Assembly (NCBI GenBank): GCA_002529455.1
Contig: NYMS01000048.1
Coordinates: 310,001-374,000 of the forward strand
Direction of reading: 5' to 3'
Source of the DNA: Glycomyces fuscus
Lineage (GTDB): Bacteria > Actinomycetota > Actinomycetes > Streptosporangiales > Streptosporangiaceae
Length of the DNA stretch: 64,000 bases
Made by a program: the position numbers and the translations under genes. Below the pieces are notes generated by a model. That model was not told the origin of the DNA. It did not search any database and saw only the letters and a list, made by a program, of their open reading frames with translations. Positions 34,163 through 41,723 of this stretch are shown in pieces. The first letter of the stretch is position 1, and each line of letters opens with the position of its first letter.

Positions 34163-34318
34163 TCAGGCGCGCCGCCGGTTCTGGAACCAGCCCCACACGG
34201 CGGTGGCCACGAACAGGACGGCGCCGATGGCGGCGAGCCAGAGCAGTCCTTCGATGACCATGCCCAGGATGGCGAGGATGAGCCATACCGCCAGAAGCAC
34301 CAGAATGAAATAGACCAT
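34163..34318 (-). CDS. Small hydrophobic membrane protein
   Basis: 51-residue protein, essentially two hydrophobic helices (MVYFILVLLAVWLILAILG, and EGLLWLAAIGAVLFVATAVW) and a basic tail QNRRRA. Resembles the small 'hydrophobic protein' group seen throughout actinomycetes; function unknown. ATG 34318 has GGGGGAAGAC upstream and puts the hydrophobic stretch at the very N-terminus; a longer frame to 34375 is unlikely. Confidence 0.7.
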   Translation of the reverse strand: MVYFILVLLAVWLILAILGMVIEGLLWLAAIGAVLFVATAVWGWFQNRRRA

Positions 34319-34465
34319 GTCTTCCCCCGAGGATCGCTTTGGGTCAGGGCCTACCCGTTTCGCGCCGGACCGCACCTACGGCGGGCCCCGGCGCGGGGAT
34401 CCGCCGCGCGCACGACCACCGGGGCAGGGCCCCGCACCCCGCCGGCACCGTTTCCGGTCGGCCCG

Positions 34466-35299
34466 TCAGGGCCAGGTGCCGTCCACCACGGTCCCGTGGC
34501 CGGGCTTGCTGCGGTCCAGCCACTCCTGGCGGTTGCGGGCGAAGGCCAGGGACCAGTCGACCTGGCGCTGGTGCAGCTCGGCCAGGCTGACGGAGGCGAG
34601 TTCGGGGTACCTGGCGCCGATCTCCCCGGCCAGGGCCAGCGCCGCGGAGGCGTCGGCGGTCGCGGTGTGGGCGTCGGTCAGCTCCACGCCGTAGTACTCG
34701 CACACGGCGCCCAGGTTGCGCTTGCCCCTGCGGTAGGGGTCCACGCCCCGGTCGATCACCAGCGGGTCCACCAGGGGCGCCAGGGGGCCGCCCAGGCGCT
34801 CGGTGAGGGGTGCCAGCCCGTGCCGCCGCAGCTCCCCGGAGAGCACCCGGAGGTCGTAGGGGGCGTTGAAGACCACCAGCCCCTGTCCGGCGGAGAGCTG
34901 GTCGGCCAGCGCCTGGCCGATCTCCTCCAGGCACTCCTCGGCGGGTCGGCCCTCGGCCTGGGCCCGCTCCGTGCTGATGCCGTGGACGGCGACGGCGTCC
35001 GCGGGGATCTCGCGGGGGCCCGGGTCCACCAGCCAGGTACGCGCCTTGCCCTCGCGGTCCACCAGCGCGGCCGAGACGAGGAAGGCGGTGTCGGGGTCGC
35101 GGGAGGAGGTCTCGGTGTCGAAGCCCAGCAGGGGGGTGGTGTGCCAGCCGGGGTGCCCGCTCCGGACGGGAGGGGTGGGGCGCGGTTCGTGCTCGGCGCA
35201 GTAGGTGCGCCAGCGACCGCCCTCCTTGACGACGACACCCTCGCCGGCGCCGACGGAGGACTGGCAGTCGGTGCATGTCCCGGGATAGCGGTTGCGCAT
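34466..35299 (-). CDS. DnaQ-like 3'-5' exonuclease
   Basis: DEDD-superfamily exonuclease of 277 residues. ExoI motif LLGFDTETSSRDPD carries the first Asp/Glu pair, ExoII is in LVVFNAPYDLRVL, and ExoIII in DAHTATADASAAL (His and Asp of the DEDDh type). Before it lies a small Cys-containing module (CTDCQSSVGAGEGVVVKE, and CAEHEP) that looks like a metal-binding finger found in actinomycete paralogues. Not the polymerase III epsilon subunit by context; more likely a repair or RNA/DNA processing nuclease. ATG 35299 has GAGAGG upstream. Confidence 0.85.
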   Translation of the reverse strand: MRNRYPGTCTDCQSSVGAGEGVVVKEGGRWRTYCAEHEPRPTPPVRSGHPGWHTTPLLGFDTETSSRDPDTAFLVSAALVDREGKARTWLVDPGPREIPADAVAVHGISTERAQAEGRPAEECLEEIGQALADQLSAGQGLVVFNAPYDLRVLSGELRRHGLAPLTERLGGPLAPLVDPLVIDRGVDPYRRGKRNLGAVCEYYGVELTDAHTATADASAALALAGEIGARYPELASVSLAELHQRQVDWSLAFARNRQEWLDRSKPGHGTVVDGTWP

Positions 35300-35467
35300 G
35301 GGATCCTCTCGGCCGGATGTTCGGCACCGCCGTGAACAGCGGCGATTCGTGGACATCGTAGAACGGCGCGGGGACACTCCGCCGGGAACGCGTGCCGGGG
35401 GCACCACGGGCGGAGGCGCCTGGGGCCCGTGTGTGCAAGTGCCGAGTTCTGGGGAAGGAAGAAGGAC

Positions 35468-35686
35468 ATGAGTCTGGAAGAGGCATCACGCCAACTCGAA
35501 GCAGCCATTCACGACGCCCGTGTCTCCTTCGACTGCATCCTCCTGGAGGAACTGGACCGGGCGCACACGAACGCCATCACCGCGCGTGCCTCCGTGGACG
35601 CCGCGGAGCAGGCCATCCGGGTGGAGATGGAGAGACGGCAGTCCGCCGAGGGCGGGCCGTCCGACTCCTCCGGGACCGTGGACTGA
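35468..35686 (+). CDS. Small hypothetical protein
   Basis: 72 residues, unrecognised. Mostly helical and charged (SLEEASRQLEAAIHDARVSF, later AITARASVDAAEQAIRVEME), Ser/Gly-rich at the end. ATG 35468 with a strong GGAAGGAAG ribosome site and gene-like third-position GC content support it being real. It lies 49 bp before an SOS-box-controlled gene but has its own start signals. Confidence 0.6.
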   Translation: MSLEEASRQLEAAIHDARVSFDCILLEELDRAHTNAITARASVDAAEQAIRVEMERRQSAEGGPSDSSGTVD

Positions 35687-35698
35687 CCCCTGGCCGCA

Positions 35699-35714
35699 TC
35701 GAACAGGTTTTCGA
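35699..35714. promoter_or_regulatory. LexA (SOS) box
   Basis: TCGAAC-AGGT-TTTCGA matches the actinobacterial/Bacillus LexA site TCGAACN4GTTCGA at 11 of 12 conserved positions. It is directly upstream of a TATGAT -10 hexamer (35723-35728), so LexA binding would block the promoter of the next gene. Confidence 0.6.
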
Positions 35715-35735
35715 ACGTTGGGTATGATCGGAGGC

Positions 35736-36113
35736 ATGCCAGATCAGTCGCTGACGCCGGACTGGCCCGCGAGTGTGCACCCGCCGGGGTCGGACTCCTT
35801 CGAGCAGACGGCCCTGGTGTGGCTGTTCGACCACGTGCCCGCCGACTACCGGTTGCACGGCGTCCTGCGGCGCCACCCGGTCGCCCTGTCCCGGCTGGCC
35901 CGCCAGTACGTCTCCTCGGCGCTGGAGGCCGCCCGGGAGGGGTACCGGACCGCCAGGGTCGACCTGCGCGACCACATGCCCGCACACGCCCTCGACCAGG
36001 TGATGAACGCCTACCTCGCGGAGGGGCAGCGCATGGCCGCGGTCCTCAGGTCCGTCGAGGCGGTCGACACCGCCCTGCGCGCGGCCGCGGTCGGGCGGAG
36101 CCCCGATGAGTGA
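35736..36113 (+). CDS. Hypothetical protein, probable SOS-regulated
   Basis: 125 residues, no family recognised. An N-terminal part (SDSFEQTALVWLFDHVPADY) is followed by a long helical, Arg/Ala-rich region (RLHGVLRRHPVALSRLARQYV, then LDQVMNAYLAEGQRMAAVL). No membrane segment or signal. ATG 35736 has GGAGG three bases upstream, tightly spaced to the -10 TATGAT, giving a very short leader. The LexA box at its promoter suggests a DNA-damage function; nothing in the protein itself confirms it. Confidence 0.7.
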   Translation: MPDQSLTPDWPASVHPPGSDSFEQTALVWLFDHVPADYRLHGVLRRHPVALSRLARQYVSSALEAAREGYRTARVDLRDHMPAHALDQVMNAYLAEGQRMAAVLRSVEAVDTALRAAAVGRSPDE

Positions 36114-36135
36114 GACCCCGTGCCCGTGTGTCCGT

Positions 36136-36711
36136 TCAGGCGGTCACCCGGACCACCACGGCCACCTCGTCACCGGTGTTCACGAGGTGGTGGCTGCCAC
36201 CGCCGCCCTCGTCGGAGCCCACCACCCGGGCCCGGCCCGCGGCCAGCTCGGACGCCGAGCGCATCTGGCCGTCCGCGGCGGAGGCGATCAGGTGCGCGCG
36301 CCCGCTGACCAGGTACAGCACCTCCATGCCGTGCTGTCGGGACGAGCGCGGGGTGGGGCCGGACACGAAGCTGTTGGGTTCGAGGGCCACCGCGGTCACG
36401 CGGAGCCTGCCGCCCGTGTGGCGCCGGGCCGCGCGGGGGACGAGCTGCCAGTGCCCCCGGCGGGACGGCCGCAGCGAGGGCCTGCCCAGGGAGGCGGCGG
36501 CGCCCCGGGCGGCGGCCACCAGGCGTCCGAGGGTCGGCAGGCGGCGCTCGCCCAGGTGGGCGTAGCCGGAGCGGCGTCCGGCGTCCACCACGTCGCCGAT
36601 CCCCTCGAGGGAGACGGAGGCGGGCTTCGCGGTCGGTGCGGTGGCGGTCGGTGGGGTGGCCTTCTGGGGGGCGGGGAGTACGGCAGTGCCAGAGAGAGTG
36701 CGCTGGGGCAT
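36136..36711 (-). CDS. Cupin-domain protein
   Basis: 191 residues. The last 100 residues form a single-cupin beta barrel (VTAVALEPNSFVSG, GMEVLYLVSGRAHLIAS, RARVVGSDEGGGGSHHLVNT, VAVVVRVTA) as in XRE-cupin and sugar-isomerase-like proteins. The usual metal-binding histidines of cupin motif 1 are only partly conserved. An Ala/Pro/Thr-rich N-terminal third looks disordered. I use ATG 36711, preceded by AAGGA; a GTG at 36729 would overlap that ribosome site. No HTH, so it is not a typical cupin regulator. Function unknown. Confidence 0.65.
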   Translation of the reverse strand: MPQRTLSGTAVLPAPQKATPPTATAPTAKPASVSLEGIGDVVDAGRRSGYAHLGERRLPTLGRLVAAARGAAASLGRPSLRPSRRGHWQLVPRAARRHTGGRLRVTAVALEPNSFVSGPTPRSSRQHGMEVLYLVSGRAHLIASAADGQMRSASELAAGRARVVGSDEGGGGSHHLVNTGDEVAVVVRVTA

Positions 36712-37257
36712 CGTGAGAGGATCCTTCACGTGTGCGCGTCCCGGGAACGGGAGCGCGCGGATGTCGTCCGGAAGCCCCGGTGCGCCGGGGCGGCAGGGGG
36801 AACGGCCCCGCGCGTTGGCGCGGAGACGGAGATCACCCTGCGGGGAGGTGCCCAGCGCCCGGGACCCACGATGGGGTGGGGGGCGCGCAGGGGCACGCGG
36901 TCGGTCAGCGGCGTACGAGAACGCCTCGGGAACGACTCAGCGACGACAACACGGACACGCCGCACGGGCCAGGTGGCAGGAGGCCCCGGGGGCCGTACGA
37001 GCCATGGCGTCGGTGCGCGTGCGCGGATACATGGGTGTAAGGAGACCAGCAAAGGCCGGGAGGAGTCAAGCGACGGTCCGGTGGCCGCGCGTGTCGTTCC
37101 CCTCACCCCGGCGTTCCCGGGGCGTGTTGCGGGCGGCGCCCCGGGGTGGTGACATGTGGAACCCGAGTACGGCGTACAGCCACTCCCGGAAAGGGCACCA
37201 TCCCCCAGCCGTAGTGACAGGAGCGGCCGTTATGGCATCCGTCCCCGGAAGGCGCAG
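36712..37257. other. Intergenic region without a recognised gene
   Basis: About 545 bp. Frames are open on both strands but third-position GC is much lower than in neighbouring genes. Several AT-richer patches (about 36930-37080 and 37185-37240) may contain promoters for the divergent neighbours. No repeat or RNA recognised. Confidence 0.4.
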
Positions 37258-37494
37258 TTGAGCACCGAGGCACCGGGACTGTGGGCGCGTGTGCTGGTGC
37301 GCGCGCTCGTCGTCGCGGCCGCCTGGGTGATGGCGCTCGGCTTCCTCGGGCCGGGGGAGGCCCTGCTCGTCGCCGTCCTGACCGCGCTCACCTTCGTACT
37401 GCTGTGGCTGCGCGCCCGTGCCGGGGGGCCCGCCGCACCGCCGCCGGAGGCGCCCCGGGGCCCGGACCCCCGCCGCCCCCCGGACGAGGGCTGA
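37258..37494 (+). CDS. Small two-helix membrane protein
   Basis: 78 residues with two hydrophobic helices (VLVRALVVAAAWVMALGFL, and ALLVAVLTALTFVLLWL) and a Pro/Arg-rich cytoplasmic tail. No family recognised. Start: TTG 37258 has GGAAGG six bases upstream, and from there on third positions become G/C as in real genes. The in-frame GTG at 37156 would add 34 residues whose codons have clearly lower third-position GC, so that extension is probably leader. Located 90 bp before the sigma-like gene. Confidence 0.55.
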   Translation: MSTEAPGLWARVLVRALVVAAAWVMALGFLGPGEALLVAVLTALTFVLLWLRARAGGPAAPPPEAPRGPDPRRPPDEG

Positions 37495-37584
37495 GCGCCC
37501 CGTGGGCCGCCCGCGCCGCGCCGCCGGGCGCTCTTTCGACAAAGCGGTGAGCACCGTGCCGCGCGCGGCGTAGATTCTTGGTCT

Positions 37585-38178
37585 ATGACGGACCGGGATC
37601 TTCTCCACGCCCTGCGCTCCGGCCGTACTCCGCCGGAGGACGCCTACGCGAGGCTTCTCGACGCGTACGGAGAGGAGCTGTACCGGCGTTGCATCCTGGT
37701 CCTGCGTGACCGCGACGCCGCGCACGTGGTGCTCAGGGACACGCTGATCGTCGCCCGCGCGCACATCGGGCGCCTCGCCGACGCCGACCGGCTGGGGGAG
37801 TGGCTGCACGCGCTCGCCGAGGCCGAGTGCGCCCGCCACCGCGCCAACGGCCCGCGGTCCGTCGCGCCGGACGAGCTGGCGCTGCCGGAGAACACCGCGC
37901 TGGTCCCGCCGCGGGTGCTCAACGGCATGGCCGGCCCCGAACTCGACGGCTACCGCACGCACGTGGCCGTACGCGCCGACCGCTTCGACCGCGAGGGCTT
38001 CCCCAGACCGCCGAGGGAACCGTTCCTGACGCGCGGCCTGGTCTCCCTGGTGCCCGTCGTCCTGGCGCTGCTGTGCGCCCTGCTGCTGATCGTGCTGGCG
38101 GGGTACGTGCTCGCCACGGACTCCGCGCACGAGCCCCTCCCCGGCCCGGGAGCGGTCGCCTCGCGCGGCCAGCGCTGA
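37585..38178 (+). CDS. Sigma-70 region-2-like membrane protein
   Basis: 197 residues. Residues 1-85 resemble ECF sigma factor region 2: AYARLLDAYGEELYRRCILV, then RDRDAAHVVLRDTLIVARAHI and DRLGEWLHALAEAECARHR. Region 4, needed for -35 recognition, is missing; instead a linker leads to one transmembrane helix (LVSLVPVVLALLCALLLIVL) near residue 160. So it is unlikely to be a working sigma factor and may be a membrane-bound relative, as occurs in other actinomycetes. A TAGATT hexamer lies 9 bases before the ATG, suggesting a very short leader. Confidence 0.7.
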   Translation: MTDRDLLHALRSGRTPPEDAYARLLDAYGEELYRRCILVLRDRDAAHVVLRDTLIVARAHIGRLADADRLGEWLHALAEAECARHRANGPRSVAPDELALPENTALVPPRVLNGMAGPELDGYRTHVAVRADRFDREGFPRPPREPFLTRGLVSLVPVVLALLCALLLIVLAGYVLATDSAHEPLPGPGAVASRGQR

Positions 38179-38215
38179 GGCCGCCGCGACGCGCGCCGCG
38201 TCCCGGACACGACGC

Positions 38216-38243
38216 GGCCCGGCGGGGATTCCTCCGCCGGGCC
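38216..38243 (+). terminator. Hairpin terminator
   Basis: 10 bp stem GGCCCGGCGG / CCGCCGGGCC, about 40 bp after the sigma-like gene. Confidence 0.6.
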
Positions 38244-38322
38244 GTCGCGGCGACACCGGGCCGCGTGTGGTCGTGAACGACTAGCCCCGCCGCCGTGAAC
38301 GGGGCTTCGACTCCGGGGGGTG

Positions 38323-38480
38323 GTTCGGGTGCCCGCGGGGTTCCGGAGGTGACGGAGGCGGGTTCGCGAGGAACGTGCGAACCCGCCGTAGGCGCCACTG
38401 TGCCTGCTTCAACCCGGTTTCCCGCGTTGAAGGGCGCCCGAACACGGGCCGAAGCGAAGCGGAGGCCCCGAGAGCGCTGC
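38323..38480 (-). repeat. Dispersed structured intergenic repeat, copy C (after ppa)
   Basis: Minus-strand copy of the element also found after folE and panC. Reading with ppa, it starts at the TAG stop: GCAGCGCTCTC, then GGCCTCCGCTTCGCTTCGG, an outer arm GTTCGGGCGCCC, the invariant inner stem GGCGGGTTCG / CGAACCCGCC, and the closing arm ending at 38323. It is about 18 bp longer than the other copies because of an extra small hairpin (TTCAAC / GGTTGAA) after the first outer arm. Confidence 0.8.
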
Positions 38481-39008
38481 CTAGCTCTCCTTGACCTCGG
38501 AGATGTGCGAGGAGTCGCCGTGCACGCCCGCCTCCTCGGCGCGCTTGACCGAGGCCACGATCTCCTGCTCGGCCTCGTGGCGGCCGACCCAGGTGGCGCC
38601 CTCCACGGACTTGCCGGGCTCCAGGTCCTTGTACACCGTGAAGAAGTGCTCGATCTCCAGGCGCTCGAACTCGTTCACGTGGTGAATGTCACGCAGGTGC
38701 TCCTGGCGCGGGTCCGTCGCGGGGACGCAGAGCAGCTTGTCGTCGCCCCCCGCCTCGTCGCGCATGCGGAACATGCCGATGGCGCGGGCCCGGATCAGGC
38801 AGCCCGGGAACGTCGGGGCCTTGAGCAGGACGAGGGCGTCCAGGGGGTCGCCGTCCTCGCCGAGGGTCCCCTCGACGAACCCGTAGTCGGCGGGGTAGGT
38901 CGTTGAGGTGAAGAGCATGCGGTCGAGACGGATACGACCGGTCTCGTGGTCCACCTCGTACTTGTTGCGCTCCCCCTTGGGGATCTCGATCGTAACGTCG
39001 AATTCCAT
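38481..39008 (-). CDS. ppa: Inorganic pyrophosphatase
   Basis: Soluble family I pyrophosphatase of 175 residues hydrolysing PPi to phosphate and driving biosynthetic reactions. Signature residues: KGERNKYEVDHETGRIRLDR, YPADYGFVEGT and the metal site DGDPLDALVLL. Length is standard for bacterial enzymes. ATG 39008 with GGGAGCC upstream. Divergent from dacB across an AT-richer 87 bp promoter region, the conserved arrangement in actinomycetes. The structured repeat element begins right after its TAG stop. Confidence 0.97.
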   Translation of the reverse strand: MEFDVTIEIPKGERNKYEVDHETGRIRLDRMLFTSTTYPADYGFVEGTLGEDGDPLDALVLLKAPTFPGCLIRARAIGMFRMRDEAGGDDKLLCVPATDPRQEHLRDIHHVNEFERLEIEHFFTVYKDLEPGKSVEGATWVGRHEAEQEIVASVKRAEEAGVHGDSSHISEVKES

Positions 39009-39095
39009 GCTGATCTCGGCTCCCAATGCGACTAATGTCGCCGTTATAACTACAACGTCAGGCCGCGGTTCCGAAGGAAGGGCAGGTGCCCCCGA

Positions 39096-40463
39096 GTGCG
39101 ACGGGTACGAGGCGAGGCGCTCCTCACACTGGCCCTGCTCAACATATTCGTGCTGATCGCGGGGCTCGTCGCCCTCGACGTGATCGGGGCTCGACCGCTT
39201 CCCGCGGCGCCCCACCCCGTCACGGACGCCGAGGGTGTGGCGGCGGCGCAACCCGCGGCCTCGACTCCGGCGGACCCCGAACGGATCGCGGACATCCTCG
39301 ATGATCCCATGTCGGATTCGGGGATCGAGGAGGGCCTCTCCGGTTTCGTCGTGGACACCGCCACCGGTGAGGCGCTCTTCGAACTGGACCCGGACACTCC
39401 CGTGACCCCGGCCTCGACCACGAAGATCGTCACGGCCGTCGCCGTACTGGACACCGTCGGACCCGACCACGTGCTGGGCACCGAGGCCCACCTCGTCCCG
39501 GGACAGGGCCGCGTGGTGCTGCGCGGAGGGGGCGACGTCACCCTGACCACGACCGCCGACTCCGCAGCTTACCCGCAGGTAGCGACCCTGGAGGAGCTGG
39601 CCGAGCGCACGGCGCGGGCCCTGGAGGAGGAGGGCCTCGACGCCGTCTCCCTCGGCTACGACGACTCGCTGTTCACCGGCCCCGACACCGGCCCCGGATG
39701 GAAGCCCAACTACGTCACCGAGGGCAGCACCGCCACGGCGCACGCGCTGATGATCGACTCCGGGCGCTTCTCCCCCGAGGCCAGCGGCTACGGGTCGCGC
39801 GTGCCGGACCCGCCCCTGTTCGCGGCCGAGGCCTTCGCCGGACAGCTGGAGGAGGCGGGGATCACGGTCGAGGGCGCCCCGACCGAGGACCGGGCCTCCG
39901 GGGAGCCCGTCGCCAGCGTCGACTCGCCCCCGATGTCGGCGCTGGTCGAGCACATGATGCTGGCCAGCGACAACAACATGGCCGAGGCGCTGGGGCGGGT
40001 CACCGCGCTCGGCCTGGGCGAGGAGCCCTCCTTCGACGGCGCCGCGGCGGCCACCCACCGGGTGATGGAGAGCCTGGGGGTGGAGGGCGTGCAGCTGTCG
40101 GACAACAGCGGTCTGAGCACCGAGAACAGGATCACGCCGCGTGCCCTGGTGGAGCTGCTGCGGCTGGCCGCGAGCGGTGACCGCCCCGACCTCAACGCCG
40201 CGGTCACCGGGCTGCCCACGGCGAACTCCACGGGCACCCTGGCCTCCGGGGGCCGCTACTCGGCCTACTCCACGGCGCACGAGGGCGCGGGGCTGGTGCG
40301 CGGCAAGACCGGCACCCTGAACGGGGTGAGCACCCTGGCCGGGACCGTCCACGACCAGGAGGGCAACGTGTTCCTGTTCGCCTTCATGGCCAACCACCCG
40401 TCAGCCCAGGGCTCCCTCATGGACCCCCTGGCCGCGGCGCTCAGCCAGTGCGGCTGCTCCTGA
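39096..40463 (+). CDS. dacB: D-alanyl-D-alanine carboxypeptidase/endopeptidase (PBP4 type)
   Basis: Low-molecular-weight penicillin-binding protein of 455 residues, peptidase family S13, that trims or cleaves peptidoglycan cross-links outside the membrane. One N-terminal membrane anchor/signal (LLTLALLNIFVLIAGLVAL). Active-site triad: S107-TTK in PASTTKIVTAV, SDN at 291 (LASDNNMAEAL) and K404-TG in RGKTGTLNGV. Start GTG 39096; the ribosome site is weak and somewhat distant. Located divergently from ppa at the head of the tilS-hpt-ftsH-fol gene row. Confidence 0.93.
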   Translation: MRRVRGEALLTLALLNIFVLIAGLVALDVIGARPLPAAPHPVTDAEGVAAAQPAASTPADPERIADILDDPMSDSGIEEGLSGFVVDTATGEALFELDPDTPVTPASTTKIVTAVAVLDTVGPDHVLGTEAHLVPGQGRVVLRGGGDVTLTTTADSAAYPQVATLEELAERTARALEEEGLDAVSLGYDDSLFTGPDTGPGWKPNYVTEGSTATAHALMIDSGRFSPEASGYGSRVPDPPLFAAEAFAGQLEEAGITVEGAPTEDRASGEPVASVDSPPMSALVEHMMLASDNNMAEALGRVTALGLGEEPSFDGAAAATHRVMESLGVEGVQLSDNSGLSTENRITPRALVELLRLAASGDRPDLNAAVTGLPTANSTGTLASGGRYSAYSTAHEGAGLVRGKTGTLNGVSTLAGTVHDQEGNVFLFAFMANHPSAQGSLMDPLAAALSQCGCS

Positions 40464-40634
40464 CCCGGCCCGGCCCCTCCCGCTGACGGGGCGCGGCCCG
40501 CCCCGGTCGGACGGCGGCGCAGGGCCGTCCGGAGATACCGGGGAATCGGCCGTCCTCAGGGTCATCCCGGGCGGTACCCGGAATTCCCACCCTGATCCCC
40601 GTGCCGTCCCGCGCCTCGTGGGTAGGCTGGCGGT

Positions 40635-41723
40635 GTGACTGTGATCGACTGGGACGTAGCCGTGAACACCGGTGTCCGCCTCGTGCGCCCGGGTCCGCAG
40701 GTGGACCTGTCCGACGCTCGGCAGGCCGTCGCGCAGTTGCGCGAACTCTCCACCGTGGCGGCCGGACACGTACGCGAATTCACCGGAATGAACCCCCTCG
40801 AACCAGCGGGCCCCGCGGTCATCGTGGACCGCCCCGGCTGGATCCGAGCCAACGTCGACGGGTTTCGAGTGGTCATCGAACCCGTACTCGAACAGATGGG
40901 CGCCGACCGGCTCAACAACAGCCCGGCCGGGAACCTGACCAGCGCGGTCGGCTCCCGCATCACCGGGGTGCAGCTCGGAGCGGTGCTCTCCTACCTGGCG
41001 GGGAAGGTCCTCGGCCAGTACGAGCTCTTCCTGCCACCGGACCCCGACGGCACCCTGCCGACCGGCCGTCTGACGCTGGTGGCGCCCAACATCGTCAGCA
41101 CCGAGCGCGAGCTGGACGTCGACTCCCGGGACTTCCGCCTGTGGGTGTGCCTGCACGAGGAGACCCACCGCATGCAGTTCACGGCCACGCCGTGGCTGCG
41201 CGGCTACGTCCAGGAGCTCATGCAGGAGCTGCTCCTGTCGTCGGAGATGAACGCGGTCGACCTCATCGCCAGGCTGCGCGCCGCGGGCGAGGCCGTCGCC
41301 GACGCCGTCCGGGGCGGGGGCGAGAGCAACCTCATCACCGCCATCCAGAGCCCCGAGCAGAGCGAGATCATGGACCGGGTCACCGCGGTCATGAGCCTCG
41401 CCGAGGGCCACGGCGACTTCGTCATGGACGCCGTCGGCCCCGAGGTGGTGCCCAGCGTCGCCACCATCCGCGCGCGCTTCCAGAAGCGCCGCGAGTCCGC
41501 CAACCCGCTCGACCGGATCATGCGCCAGCTGCTGGGCATGGACATGAAGCTGCGCCAGTACGAGGAGGGCGCCGCCTTCGTCCGCGCCGTGGTGGCCGAG
41601 GTCGGCATGACCGAGTTCAACCGGGTGTGGACCTCGCGCGAGACCCTGCCCACCCTGGCGGAGATCCGCAACCCCACCGCCTGGGTCGACCGGGTCGTGC
41701 GCCCGGCCGCCGTCAACGAGTGA
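40635..41723 (+). CDS. DUF2342 zinc-dependent metalloprotease-like protein
   Basis: 362-residue protein of the actinobacterial DUF2342 family (annotated as coenzyme F420 biosynthesis-associated or putative hydrolase). Zinc motif HEETH is in WVCLHEETHRMQF, with a downstream Glu in AEGHGDFVMDAVG as probable third ligand. N-terminal DWDVAVNTGVRLVRPGP is family-typical. Actual substrate is unknown. Start GTG 40635. Its stop overlaps the tilS start (GTGA), so the two are translationally coupled; this pairing is conserved in actinobacteria. Confidence 0.85.
   Translation: MTVIDWDVAVNTGVRLVRPGPQVDLSDARQAVAQLRELSTVAAGHVREFTGMNPLEPAGPAVIVDRPGWIRANVDGFRVVIEPVLEQMGADRLNNSPAGNLTSAVGSRITGVQLGAVLSYLAGKVLGQYELFLPPDPDGTLPTGRLTLVAPNIVSTERELDVDSRDFRLWVCLHEETHRMQFTATPWLRGYVQELMQELLLSSEMNAVDLIARLRAAGEAVADAVRGGGESNLITAIQSPEQSEIMDRVTAVMSLAEGHGDFVMDAVGPEVVPSVATIRARFQKRRESANPLDRIMRQLLGMDMKLRQYEEGAAFVRAVVAEVGMTEFNRVWTSRETLPTLAEIRNPTAWVDRVVRPAAVNE

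Noticed and set aside
36726..37106. Possible 126-residue minus-strand protein upstream of the cupin gene
   Set aside because: Low third-position GC, no ribosome site, random-looking Arg/Pro composition.
37156..37257. Longer N-terminus for the small two-helix membrane protein
   Set aside because: Codon third positions in this stretch are about two-thirds G/C, below neighbouring genes, and a TTG with GGAAGG follows at 37258.
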